Of a DNA stretch of 64,000 nucleotides, positions 24,501-37,640 are shown piece by piece (the first letter of the stretch is position 1; every line of letters starts with the position of its first letter). Location of the stretch: positions 6,755,501 through 6,819,500 of the forward strand of contig CM069607.1 of NCBI GenBank assembly GCA_035771175.1, given 5' to 3'. The notes beneath the pieces are model-generated. The model searched no databases, was not told the DNA's origin, and worked only from the letters and a program-made list of their open reading frames with translations. The translations under genes and the position numbers were made by a program. This DNA comes from Paratinospora sagittata. Lineage: Eukaryota > Streptophyta > Magnoliopsida > Ranunculales > Menispermaceae.

Positions 24501-26955
24501 GTCTACTGTAATGGAAAAGCTTTATGTTGTGTTACACAGACTCTTTACTTGGACGTATCCGGGTCCGACACTTCATGATACAACATGGGTATGAGATATA
24601 TGTCAAACACTTTATATTTTGAAATATTACTATGTGGATTATCCAATGGAAAAAAGAGAGAGCATAAAAGAAGATAATGACTAATAGGTGATAATTCACT
24701 TAAGTGAGGGAACAAAAATGACAATAAACGAGTGGGAAGAAGAAAGAAAAAATGAAAGAATAACATATAATATAGGCTTCATAGTGAGCATAACATTGTC
24801 CAAGTACCCAGACCCAAATTCAAGACACTTTTTAGCCTAGTCCCTGCATCTTAGAATTTGAAAATGAACAAGTCGGACCTCTAGATATGTACCCGTATTC
24901 GAGACCCATGCCTAAGTCCAGGTAACATAAAGTTTATGCACTTAAATCTGTAGTATAACTCGTTACAAGCGTTCATGAAATGTATACCATGTGTTCTACG
25001 ACAGTCTATCTTTGTCTACGACGATCTATGGTCTACACATGTCTACGACATCTATGAACTAGATCTATCAGGTCTACTAGGTTTCTTCACACATATCTAC
25101 TGGTTTCTACATTGCATCATTGTAAAGAGATTCTAGGGTTTGCAAGATTGTTAGGTTTCATGAGAGTGAATATGCTTTCCATAGACAAAAGGGAAAAGAA
25201 AGGCAAGTCGTCGGAACCTACATTTGCTCGTCCTCTTCTCTCTAGATCGTTCGTTTTATGAAAGAATGGTAAAGATGATTTGAAATCCAGCACGTGTTCG
25301 TCTTCCCCCTCTATGATTGTTTTCATCTCTTCTTCTCGTCTTTTTGCACTGGAAACGAAGGAGGGAAGCTTGGTCTATTTTATTTTGGAAGGCCATTAAA
25401 GACTACCATTTTGGTCATTGCAGATAAAGAAATGGGTCATAAATTTGGCAATCTGAATATCAAGTTTATATTCAATTTCTTATCAAAGTATCAGGTCATT
25501 GACCAAATTTTGCTATTTCATTGCGCAACCTTTTGGAGGTTGGTCTAATGCTCTTTTTTCTGTATGGCTCTGCTTAATTGCAATTTCTCATGATTATATA
25601 TATATATATATATATTTTTTTTTTTTCTTTTAGGGTTTAAGAAAAGAAATTATTTTTAAACCTTCATTGGTGCTTTTGTTTATTTTGAGCTGAAATTTCA
25701 ACAAAATGTGTTCCTAGACTGAAGTTAATAAGCTTGCTATGGATTTGTTTTAAAAAAATCATTAATAGTTTCATTGGACCGTGGAACTATATCTGGTCAA
25801 AGTGGCAAAATCTCATGTTTGCATCTTCTCCTTAGGGATTTCACAAGCTGAAAGTTGTTGACTTCTCAACATCTTATTCACTTAATGGAAGCTTTTTAAG
25901 GTTGGGAATTTCTGTTCCGTATTTACGTTGGTAGAGTGTTTATCTGTTGAGTTGGTTGCTTAAATACTTCTTGCATTCAAATGTTTTTTACTCTCTATTT
26001 GTACTTCTGGTTTTAGGAACCTTGGTTGTGGTACTAGTGGACATCTACTAGAGGTTCTGATTTTACGTGATTGCATGCATCTCAAAGAAGTAACTCTCTC
26101 TCTCTCTCTCTCTCTCTCTGTAGATTTTTTAAATTTAAAGTTGGTTGGGTGGGTGGATGGGTGTTCCTTTGTGCATTGTCCCTCATTCCTATGTTGTAAC
26201 CAGTAACATATTTGAATGTCATACTCATGCAGGTTGAAGTTGCTCGCTTTCTAAATGCGGTTCTTGCAGGGGACTTTAAATTCCTTGGACATCTTGTGAG
26301 TGGAGGATTAATATTTTGCACCTATTTGACGCTGAGCCTTTTTTTTTTTTTTTTTCTTGGTACTGTTATTTTCATTGTATAGCTATTTTTACTTTGTTTT
26401 TTATTTCCGACTCTGGCCTCCAAATAGGATATATCTAACAGAGAAGGTTTAGCATCAGATAGTGATTGGTTTGACAGGTGTTATAGCCTAGGGTAAGTAG
26501 GAGCTTCCTTTTGATTATGTTAAATATTTCATGTTTCCTGCTTTAATTATGGTTGGTTGCACATTTTGCAGAACAATTCCCATAAAACGGGTTTCAGAAG
26601 AGAGGCCCAAGATTCGTTTACTAGCTGAGTTTCCTCCAGAGGGGAGGTATGTTTACTCCATAAATTTCGAGATTCATAGCCAATTAAATGCTTGGAACTA
26701 AAATAACCACATCTTTGTCCATGACATTCTTGTAGCTTCATCGAGATAGAACAGATGCTCAACAGTGAGGTAAACAGTGATGCTAGCTCGCCTTCGCAGA
26801 TAAGCAGTCCCTCATCAGATGTTTCATTGTTTATGAGCTCATCAGAGAGTAGCTATAATAGTGATCAGGGTAGTGGCAATGAGGATGGTCGTGATGGACA
26901 CTACGCATTTTATGAAGAGAGCTCGGAGGAGGTGGATTTTATGGCTGTTTACTGA
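12298..26955 (+). CDS. SKIP17: F-box/LRR protein, SKIP17-like (12 exons, 521 aa)
   Basis: Coding exons: 12298-12615, 13228-13403, 18020-18211, 18320-18430, 20298-20383, 20465-20586, 25836-25900, 26017-26089, 26233-26295, 26428-26492, 26572-26646, 26736-26955. They total 1566 nt with every GT..AG junction in phase. The ATG at 12298 was chosen because it opens the family-like MDTL start; an upstream in-frame ATG at 12193 adds only low-complexity sequence. An F-box spans about residues 95-145 (LLPSDLTIKVFSMLDTQSLC), split by intron 1. Leucine-rich repeats follow (LRRLCLYNIDRMDSAALCAAL, LEVLILRDCMHLKE), then an acidic Ser-rich tail ending EEVDFMAVY. By family it should be the substrate adaptor of an SCF ubiquitin ligase, binding a SKP1-like protein; its substrate is unknown to me. 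Introns 2 and 6 are enlarged by transposons. The gene looks intact. The SKIP17 name rests on remembered similarity. Confidence 0.85.
14726..14776 (-). promoter_or_regulatory. snRNA-type promoter module 1 (USE-like plus TATA), reversed
   Basis: On the minus strand GTCCCACATTG (14776-14766) matches the plant snRNA upstream sequence element RTCCCACATCG at 10 of 11 positions. TATAAAAA (14733-14726) follows after exactly 32 bp. It points toward the left end of the hAT-type element. Confidence 0.6.
15498..15542. repeat. AAT microsatellite
   Basis: About 15 uninterrupted AAT units inside the intron-2 hAT-type element. Confidence 0.9.
16472..16522 (+). promoter_or_regulatory. snRNA-type promoter module 2 (USE-like plus weak TATA)
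   Basis: ATCCCACATTG (16472-16482) is followed after 32 bp by TCTAAAAA (16515-16522), a weakened TATA box. The layout is identical to the other three modules. Confidence 0.5.
16879..16929 (+). promoter_or_regulatory. snRNA-type promoter module 3 (perfect USE plus TATA)
   Basis: ATCCCACATCG (16879-16889) matches the plant USE consensus exactly, and TATAAAAT begins at 16922 after 32 bp. In plants USE-to-TATA spacing of about 33-35 bp is the RNA polymerase II snRNA type, about 10 bp longer than the polymerase III (U6) type. Confidence 0.6.
16958..17008 (+). promoter_or_regulatory. snRNA-type promoter module 4 (perfect USE plus TATA)
   Basis: ATCCCACATCG (16958-16968) matches the USE consensus exactly; TATAAATG begins at 17001 after 32 bp. 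It starts 79 bp after module 3 and is its diverged duplicate. No recognisable snRNA sequence follows. Confidence 0.6.
18793..18844. repeat. 20-bp tandem repeat, 2.6 copies
   Basis: CAAATATGCATTTCTTGATC occurs twice exactly and then partly, in SKIP17 intron 4. The rest of that intron (18431-20297) holds no gene or element I can identify. Confidence 0.85.
21490..21912. repeat. Tandem duplication (about 210 bp) of the MULE left terminal repeat
   Basis: The block TAAATTACCAAATTTGTGAC through the AAGACGAATGCA and TTGGAGTTCAAATT stretch appears twice in a row, from about 21490 and from about 21706. The right terminal repeat has a single copy. Confidence 0.8.
22924..23362. mobile_element. 439-bp TG..CA element (short solo LTR or TRIM-like) nested in the MULE
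   Basis: The ends TGTCACACCCCGAATTTTG and CAAAATTCGGGGTGTGACA are long inverted repeats, flanked by the perfect 5-bp direct repeat TCAAT (22919-22923, 23363-23367). TG..CA ends with a 5-bp duplication suit a small solo LTR. Its first bases are the same as those of the fold-back element at 2567. Confidence 0.75.
26089..26119. repeat. CT microsatellite overlapping the SKIP17 exon 8 donor
   Basis: A CT run of about 13 units follows directly after the donor site GTAACT (26090) in intron 8. Confidence 0.85.
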
Positions 26956-27005
26956 AGTAGCCAACGATCACAATGCCACTGCATGTGCATCAGCTGAGGA
27001 ATTAT

Positions 27006-27007
<2 letters not shown>

Positions 27008-27058
<51 letters not shown>

Positions 27059-27209
27059 GCTAGCAAGGATTCAATTTAAATTTGTCTAAACTGAAATTGG
27101 ACCCCCAGAATTTTTAAGTTGTTTGATATATTTGCCAGTAAGGACTCAATTTAAGTTTGCATAAACCAAAATTGTACCCCCAGAATTTTCATGTTGTTTG
27201 GTATATTTG
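27008..27209. repeat. CT microsatellite and 74-bp tandem duplication downstream of SKIP17
   Basis: A CT run of about 24 units (27008-27055) lies just after the stop codon at 26955. Then two copies of a stretch of about 74 bp (from 27064 and from 27138) share the CCCCCAGAATTTT and GTTGTTTGRTATATTTG motifs. They probably lie in the 3' UTR. Confidence 0.75.
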
Positions 27210-29498
27210 TGTTAGCTTTGTTGCAATTTTGTCATTTTTTCTGTATTTTCTGACATTGAGTTCTCATTTTGCAGGAATACTGATGGTTTCCTCAAGCACT
27301 GCAGAATTTTACATCTCAGCAAAAATATGATCTCTTTTTGATTTTGAAGAAGCATTTCAAATGCAGGAATGGCCAGGTAATTAGAAAAATTCAGAAAGAA
27401 ACAAAGAAACAAGCTTTTCAGAGCTAATGTGGGCAAAGAGCAACCTTTGGGTTGTTATTTTGAGCAGTCAACTGTACCTGCAATTCATTACGGAATGTTG
27501 AGAGTCTGGGGGTTGGTATTCTCAGCTTCAGCTGGTGCTGCTCCTTTCACTTCTTGACATTTGTTTGATTTACCCTCTCTGTTATGAGAGAACGCAAGTT
27601 AATCACTGAATCATGCTTACGTACGTAATCATATGGATGCTCTCAGAATTCATTTCCGCTTTGCATTTGTTGTATTAAACTTGCCATTGATCAGGCCCAA
27701 GTGGGGCAGATCTGGTTTGTGACTCTAACTGTTAATAGTTGACAATAAAACAGAAAAATTATGCTTAGTAGTACTGTAGTTGGACAGAGTAAGGGCCATT
27801 GAACATCATTTATTCAATTACTAAATAGTGAATATTTGTATATGTGATGTATTTATCTTATTGTAGCACCAAAAAGAAGAAGTGTTTATTGTATCTGTTT
27901 GATCAAGAACTAAAAGACATTTGCCAGTGTCAATATAAAATTAATATAAATGAATCTAAATACTCCGAATTTAAAAAATAATTTTAAATTTTAAACTTGG
28001 GAATATCTTTATGGAAAAAGATTCTTAAGCTATATCTTCTACAACTCAAAAGGTTTCAGATGGCAATATGATGGTAACGATTTACACCAGGCATGCATAT
28101 AATTTGTTTCCGTAATTTTTGTTGGGAGAAAGTTTTGTTAAGTTGAGTTGAGATGTGATATGTATGAATATATTGAGCTTAATTTATTTCCTTTAGTCAT
28201 GTATGTATCGGCTATGCTATAAGTCATTGTCACACTTATATTGTTCACCTTATGTTAATTTTAATTTCAAAATATTAATTTATTGATATAAAAGGTATTA
28301 TAGTTTCTTAACTTTATTCTTATATTTCTATTAAAAATACAACATTAATTGCCCTTAAACTTGTTGGGAAAAACATCTAAACCCTTTTAATCTCACATAT
28401 TCAATAAAAAAAAGAATAATAGAGATGAACACTAAAAACTTAAAGATATTTCGTGAAAAAATTTCAAAATCAGAAAAAAATCATGGGCAAAAATAATCTA
28501 TTATTAATTAATAAGTACATTAGAGGAATTAAACACTTCAAGTACTTCTATACCAAATAGTACACATATCTGAGACTTTGGTAAAAATGAATAATAGAAA
28601 CAAAATACTCAAGAGAAAACTAAAACTTCAATCCCGCGCATAAGTTATAAATTTTACACTCTTTCACAAAGCTTCCAAAGACCAAGCTTCACCTTCTTCT
28701 AGATCTCACTTACTAATTGAAATGATCAATAAACAATTAGGGACCTCCTATATATAGACTTTCTAACTACAATATTTAGAAACCGTGACCAACAAGAATT
28801 CCTCCTTCAACACTTATTCATATTTAAAAAATCCTAATTACTTTCTACATACATGTTCCATATTCTAATAAACACAAGAAATTCATGTTTGAGCCAAATC
28901 CAACAAAACTTATAAGTAAAACTCATATTTTTCTAAAATATAAGTATCAATAAAATTTTAATTGAGATTTTATTATATAGTATGATCCATTTTCTTTTTT
29001 TTTTTGGTGAAAAAAATGGATATGTTAGAGGGGTTGACCACATACCAAGAGGAATGGCTACCCTCACCAAAAGTCGATGGCTTGACTCAAACTTTGGCCT
29101 TGGCTAGTGCAAACTAGCTGAGCATCTTTAGGGGCAATAGTATGACTCACACACACATACAGTTACACTAGTTGTTTCAAACTGTATTTAATTATGTAAA
29201 TAATTCATGGATTGGGTGAGTTGGAAGCAATAGTGCTCTTTATGGCTCAAGAAGTTGATAAAGTTTCTTCCATAATCAAACCATTGCATCCAAAACCATA
29301 TACAACAGGGTAAAAAAAAAAAAAAAAGAACACAAATATGGATGTTTATAAAGCACTACTACACTGTCATACCATTCCCCTCAAAAGATCAAAAAGAGAA
29401 AGTAAACAAAAATACAAAAGAAATAAGGAAAATAAACTGTTTCCCATTTTCTCTTCTGTGCTTTAACGGGGCTCCCTTCCATTGATACTACTACTTCA
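27210..29498. other. Intergenic region between SKIP17 and ACL5 (tail to tail)
   Basis: The first few hundred bases are probably SKIP17 3' UTR, and the last 100-200 are probably ACL5 3' UTR on the minus strand. Between them the DNA is AT-rich with poly-A runs (28400, 29310). I see no further gene, RNA gene or transposon with clear ends. Confidence 0.5.
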
Positions 29499-31831
<2,333 letters not shown>

Positions 31832-32391
31832 TTTTCTAGTTGTCAAAATAAAATAAAGTAGCTCAAAGAGTTCAAAAAAAAGAAAGAAGAAAAGACTCAA
31901 AAGTCTTTCTTGGTGGGCTTGAAAGAAAATAGAGAAAGAAAGAAAGAAAGGAAGGAAGGATAAATAGAACTAACGGGTCTTCACTGATATTGTTGTGAAG
32001 TTCTTTGGGTACTTGTTGGAGTGACAAGAAGAGGGAAGGGGGGGATTATAAGGAAGTGTGGTGGGCATAGGAATCGAAAATGGTGGAATGGATATAATGA
32101 TATTGGAGGGTGTAGTAGTAATAGTAGTAATTCCAAAGAAGCTATAATTGAGAAGGATGGCCTGAGTAGTACTTGGGTGGGAATTTGGAAGCAAAAGAAG
32201 AATGAGAAGTGCATGGATTTTCGAAACCTGAAGAAGGAAAAGATAGACAAGAGTGCGATTTCTAAGGTTGATTTGGGCGCGTGGGGTGCCCTTATGTGCT
32301 TCAAGTTGTCGTCTTGTGAGCATATATTATAACCCAACGTGTCTTTTGTTTTTTGTGCAACTAATTTCCCATGTCTCTCTCTCTCTTTCAT
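31832..32391 (-). promoter_or_regulatory. ACL5 5' leader/promoter region with upstream open frames
   Basis: Going upstream of the ACL5 ATG there is a pyrimidine-rich stretch (CTTTCTTTCTTTC near 31930), a weak CTATTTATCC (about 31968-31959), then two overlapping minus-strand open frames (32323-31970, 117 codons; 32391-31981, 136 codons), and a TATA-like TATAATATATG at about 32331-32321. If transcription starts from the distal box, the leader would hold upstream ORFs that could affect ACL5 translation. If it starts from the proximal one, these frames are untranscribed. Their low-complexity composition (Leu, Pro, Ser) argues against real proteins. Confidence 0.35.
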
Positions 32392-33400
32392 GTGGGTATG
32401 TAACTATGTATTTGTTGCTTGCTAATGAAGATGAACATCATGATCATCTTATGTCCATTCACAACATTTTCACTATATTATGATTTTTGTCTATTGTATC
32501 TTATGAATGTAAAACATATTAACTACACCCTTGTCAAGAGCACCTACTAATATTATTCATGATGCTATGTAAATCCTTTTCAAAAGAATACCCTTTTAAT
32601 TTTTAATTATTACTTTTTACAGAGTAGACTTGATAAAAGATTATCCTATGTATATATCTTGGATTTCAAGCTTGCATATTACATTTGAAAGTTCAAAACC
32701 CAAAACGAAAATTCCAAGTTGTCACACAAAACTAGTGAAAAAAATATGAAAGGAAAGGAAAGAAGAAAACATGGGAGAAATATTCTAACAAAGGATGAAC
32801 TAGGAGATCATTAATTAATTAATTTAAATCTAAGTCAAACATCAATCTCAATCAAAATATATATATATATATATATATATCATCCTATTTTTAAAAACAA
32901 TAAAATGGATATTTTTTAACAGGAGATAGGAATTGGAGCATGACCATCACATCCCAACTATACAAGCTAGCCATTAAGAGTCAAGCATAACAAAAGAGAA
33001 TTAAAAGTGCAAGTACCACTGCTGGTACTTGAGGCCTTGCTGCCACAATTCTCTGATATATATGATCACTGCTTATTAATTAACTTAAACATGGACCAGT
33101 ACCTTGGGTCCATGCACCTCTAATCATCAAAACTTTTTGACATTAAATTTGGGACCATATATATATAGCCCATGCATTGGAAATCCCATCTCAATTAAGT
33201 TATTACTAGCATGCATGGACCACTTATTAATTCAAAATCTTATACATAGCTAGCTGGCTAAAAGCAGCTCTCTCACACACACATCTTTAAGAATCTCATA
33301 TGGAATATTGCTTGTTTATGAAAGTGATGGAATAAGCACAGTAGTGAAGCCATGTATTATATAGGACACTTGGTGTTATAGGCATTTTTGTAATGGACTT

Positions 33401-33439
<39 letters not shown>

Positions 33440-34334
33440 CTCTGGTCTTTGCCCACCTTTGCATTAATTTGTGCTTGCCGTTGTACACCCATAACTTTAT
33501 TCTTGATAAAACCAAGTCATGAGAGCCAAAGGAAGGGTTTTTTATTTTATTTTATTTCATTAATTTTTCTAATCTTCCATCATATGTGAATTAATTGCTA
33601 CAAGTTAAATGGAATTCAACTTGAGAATCTATTTTCTATTCTTTTACTTTCCCTCTGGCGATGTACAAAAACAAAAGAGGAGACGTGGATTCATAAAACT
33701 GAACCATGTAATTGAGTTTTTTTTTCTGACAACAGAGAAAAATAATAATAAGCCATTATTATTCAAGTAATATTTAGAGCATTTTTTTTTCAAAATACCC
33801 ATTTACATAAAATACTAAAATTCATTTTTTTCCCAATTTTTTGTAACAAAGACAAACCATTTTTTTTTACTTGGGAAACTTAGAGATTTTTAAATAAATA
33901 AATAAATAAAAATGTTTCTTACAATGTGTAGTTGACCATTCTCTATATATAATTTCCTATCCATGCATGTACACAACCTTGCACATGGCAAACTCTACAA
34001 AAACAAATGAACGACAAATTCTTAATATGTAATGAAGTGAACCATATATTATTAGCGTATGGTTAACGATATGACGGATGGATGGATGGAATCATGGGCA
34101 TGGGGTGATGGTAATCATGACAATATCTATATTGGCAGATTATAACGATATTGTACACAAGTTAGCTTTTCCTCGGAAAACATATTAATATAAGAAAAAA
34201 TGTTCAATACAGTTAAAAAAATAAATATAACGACAAAAAACATAAAAAATTTAAATAATATTATATAAATTAATTGTTATAATTTTACTTTTATTTATTT
34301 ATAAAAGAAAAAAAGAATTTAAATGTAATATTAA

Positions 34335-34365
<31 letters not shown>

Positions 34366-35192
34366 AAAATACAATTAAGTAAAACATAAAAGATATTAAA
34401 AAAACTCAAAATAAAATAAAATAAGTTATGATGATGTTGACAAATACCGAAGATTAAGGAGGGTATAGTATTTAGAGAGAATATATTCCTTCTTTCTATT
34501 TCTTGGTAAGAGAGAGAGAAAGCGTGCAGTGGGTATCATCATTATTCATATATTCTCTCTTGCCCACAAGGCTAAAACACAGACGGCATGGCATGGCATG
34601 GCAGGCGCACTCATCATCACCATCTCTATCTTCTCCATCATCATTTTTTCTTACTTAATATACTTCTCTTTCTAGCCATATCAACTTTAATTAATAACAC
34701 ATATTTCACGGCTAATTAAGCACTATTTTACACGTGTTAAATGCCCATTTCACCACTTGGGTCCTACTTAGCTGGTGATGATGGACCCACATGCTCTATG
34801 TGATGTCAGCTATGCATCGGCATGATGCATGGCATGGGGAGTAGGGCCCAGTGGGTGTGATGATGCAGCTACAATGCATGCCAGCCATTAAAAATTATGA
34901 AGAAAAAAAGAGCTGTGGTGATGATGGAGTCACCCATCAAGCCACCGCGCCTGCCCTTTGGTCTCCCACGTTATCATGACTATGCCCCTGTTCCCTGGTT
35001 GGTGACCTTCAACTATCTATAAATATAATACTAAATTGGTTGTCTTCAATTAGCGCTGAGAGAATGTTATTGAGATGTATCTAATTAATCAAACAATTTA
35101 AGGCTTAAGATTATTTTAATTAGAGCTGAAAATGTTCAAAAATATATTTTACTTTTGAGGCCAAAGGTGTAGCTTCAAAAGTTCGAAAAAGT
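32392..35192. other. Intergenic region, AT-rich
   Basis: Contains TA microsatellites at 32856-32880 and 33403-33436, AAT/TTA palindromic runs near 34335-34365, and a TATAAATA box near 35022 with no gene after it, because element A begins at 35193. Nothing coding was identified. Confidence 0.5.
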
Positions 35193-36027
35193 TGTTGGAT
35201 TAAATATCGAGAACAAATACACGTTAGTCATATTAGTTTTGCCCAGTAAAATGTAACACGCATCAGGTCGATATACCGACATGTTCTAGATACAGAATAC
35301 AGATCTACTCTACCGTGCACATAATCTGAGCCCATGATCGGTCCTATCATCCAGATTATTCACAATGTCATGGATTACCGATCACTATCTGCCGATCTTC
35401 TTACATACCATATGTTCAATATCAAACAGATTGAACGAGAGACTACAGATCGGTATACAGACCTGTAGAGATTTCTGACTCCTAAACGGATGACGACGGA
35501 ATGTCCAATCAGAGAGGGATATGACGTGATCTAATGCGACAAATTCGAGATCTACTCCTAATTCGACTATGATAAGACCTAAAGCTCTACTAGTTTGACT
35601 AGAAGGCTGATAAGTCATCTTAATCCTATAAGGATCGTACCAGATCTTTCTAATTCTACGAGGAATCAAATACGCTCTCCCAGCACGAGTTGGATTCCTG
35701 ATTCTACAACAACACTACTACAAGGCCAAAGACCTCAAGCCCTCTCTATAAAAAGATCACAACCCCTAAGGGGGAGGTAAGCAACTTTAAGCAATTCTCG
35801 ACTCAGTTCAGCACTACTAACTCTACAGAGCTTTGAACTAATTTAGGCATTGGAGGGGTCTTTGGCCGACACCACATCGATGTTTCTTACGATAGCCTGT
35901 ATTCTCTTGTTTTCCCTCTCTCAAATAGTCAACCTCCGACGATTTCTCCAGTATTCCGACGAGTTTTAGACCAGCATTCTCCATCCACCTCATCGTCTAC
36001 TGGTGTTGGTCAAATCTAGCACCAACA
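35193..36027 (+). repeat. 5' LTR of gypsy element A
   Basis: TGTTGGATTAAA...GCACCAACA. It is followed directly by the primer-binding site, and matches 55960-56792 along its full length. Confidence 0.88.
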
Positions 36028-36047
36028 TTTGGCGTCGTTTATGGGGA
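36028..36047 (+). other. Primer-binding site of gypsy element A
   Basis: TTTGGCGTCGTTTATGGGGA directly after the LTR; same type as in element D. Confidence 0.75.
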
Positions 36048-36149
36048 CCAACATTGTAAGTCAGAAACAGCTCTGTCGTCATGAGTCAATAGGCAGAAAT
36101 ACCAATTAAGGTGGAGCCCATCGCCACGCCGGTGGCACCCCAAAAATAA

Positions 36150-36455
36150 ATGGGAAGACCATCAAAAAAGCAGTCAAGGAATTCAGCTAAAAAATTGAGG
36201 TTGACTGCTATAGAAAGGAATTTAGAAAAAATGACTCTAAATGTCCTAAAGGAGCAACAGGTGTTAAGGGAGGTGCCTCCCCAACAACCACTTTATAGTC
36301 ACCTACCACGTCCTAGCCTTCGACCTCAAAAAGGGGAGGAGAGTAAGTGTCGAAGTGTGACCTCCAAGAAGAGGCCAGTATCGGGGAAACCACCTCCGAA
36401 CTCAAATCGTAAGTCCTTATCTACTAAAGACTTGCGTCACTCCCTGGACGGGTAG
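36150..36455 (+). pseudogene. gag N-terminal fragment of element A
   Basis: 101 codons opening with a basic motif (GRPSKKQSRNSAKK), then a predicted coiled coil (LTAIERNLEKMTLNVLKEQQ) and a Pro/Arg-rich basic region. It matches the gag start of element D in layout. It is cut off where the LTR-like insertion begins; the main capsid region is missing. Confidence 0.65.
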
Positions 36456-36457
36456 AT

Positions 36458-37640
36458 TGTAACACCTCCACTTTTTCTACTGTAAAAACTAACTTAACCA
36501 CCTGAAAACTCTACTGATATAATTTCAATAAGTGAGAAAAGCCTCCCTCGAAGAAAATATAGACCCCCATAAAGGGCCGGTCTCAAGGAAAAGGTCGTCC
36601 CCATGGGGGCCGGCCCCAAGGGGGTACCCCCTCCTCCTCAATCCTCATCTCACTCTCTCCCCCTCTTGCTCTCCCTTGCTCCCTCTTGTGCATTTTTCTA
36701 TCTCTCTCTCTCTTTAACTTTTATTGTGCTTCCGGAAGATAGGTGTTTCGACGGAAGATTCGTCAAAACGACGCCACTACACGTATTAAGGTGGGGGGAT
36801 GAAGGCTAAGTTTGCGTCTCTTACCTGTCTAATGATGAATTACATAACATCATGCATCATACATTTTTCCATGCTCTACCTCATGCATGAAAACTGTTTT
36901 ACAAAATGGTATATATATATTATCGGGTGCTACGCCTTTATGCTGGTTCCGGCAGAGTGACATTGTCACTGGTTATATTATTGGGTGTTATGCCGTTTTG
37001 CTAGCCTCGGCAGAGTGATACTGTCACTGGATATATTATTGGGTGTTATGTCGTTATGCTGGCCCCGCAAAGTGACGTTGTCACTGGTTAGCACTGGAAC
37101 TCATGAGATCTCTCAATTACTGGATATATTACTGGTGTCTCGGGTCACAGGTTGCGAGTGGATGATACCTAGCCTGTGATGTCGTGTGACCAGGGTTCAT
37201 TCATATCATTGCTTGATTGTATTGTTGTGGCATAAATGTTTGATGACTGTTGTTCTGTACTTATTATTATGCATGTAAGTTTCGTTTATCCTGCTTGACC
37301 TCACGAAGCTGTTGAGATCACCCCGTTGATATTTTTCCCCAGGATCTTAGACACGCATAAGTACAAATATGTTATCAGAACCTAAGAGTCATCGAAGCTA
37401 TGTGCGAAGGAAGCACATAAGGTGTGAGATGTCAACATAGATCTAGGTGTGTTATTTATGGGTTGATGGAATTTTCGCTGCGTACTCTGTACTCATGTAA
37501 TTGTAACATTTGTACATTTTTCCTTTGTTATTAAAGGATGATGAATAAAATATCTGTGTTGATGTCCGTTTCTGCTTCACACCACAGTTCTGGTCTGTTG
37601 CCTATCGTATGAGATTATTTTTGAGAATCGGGGTGTGATA
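36458..37640 (+). mobile_element. LTR-like insertion (1.18 kb) replacing part of element A gag-pol
   Basis: It starts TGTAACACCTCC and ends ATCGGGGTGTGATA, close to the TGTAAC..TGTGACA ends of plant LTRs. No target duplication is visible, and the element A sequence on its two sides (gag start, mid polymerase) is not contiguous, so a deletion of probably more than 2 kb goes with it. Read as a solo LTR with an associated deletion; the right end is inexact. Confidence 0.55.
36921..37094 (+). repeat. 58-bp tandem repeat, 3 copies
   Basis: Units start at 36921, 36979 and 37037 (TATYGGGTGYTA..., ending GTCACTGG). They lie in the LTR-like insertion. Confidence 0.85.

Larger units (their letters stand above)
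21443..25513. mobile_element. Mutator-like (MULE) non-autonomous element in SKIP17 intron 6
   Basis: The left end (from 21443) and the inverse of the right end (from 25513) can be aligned by eye for some 270 bp, including matches such as TTTGTGACTCATTTCT against TTTATGACCCATTTCT and AAGACGAATGCATGTTGGA against AAGACGAACACGTGCTGGA. Long terminal inverted repeats of this kind are typical of Mutator-like elements. The flanks TACTTTCAT (left) and TATTTCAT (right) could be a 9-bp target duplication with one base lost. Inside, subterminal stretches rich in GTAGAC/GTCTAC occur at 22290-22420 and 25000-25110. No MULE transposase was recognised; several 60-80 codon minus-strand open frames (23343-24370) may be captured host sequence but I do not recognise them. 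The outer ends are approximate. Confidence 0.6.

Noticed and set aside
34500..34572. Possible miRNA-like hairpin (GGTAAGAGAGA pairing with TCTCTCTTGCC)
   Set aside because: The stem is only about 14 pairs with a bulge and a large loop, built on a GA/CT run; no known mature miRNA sequence fits.
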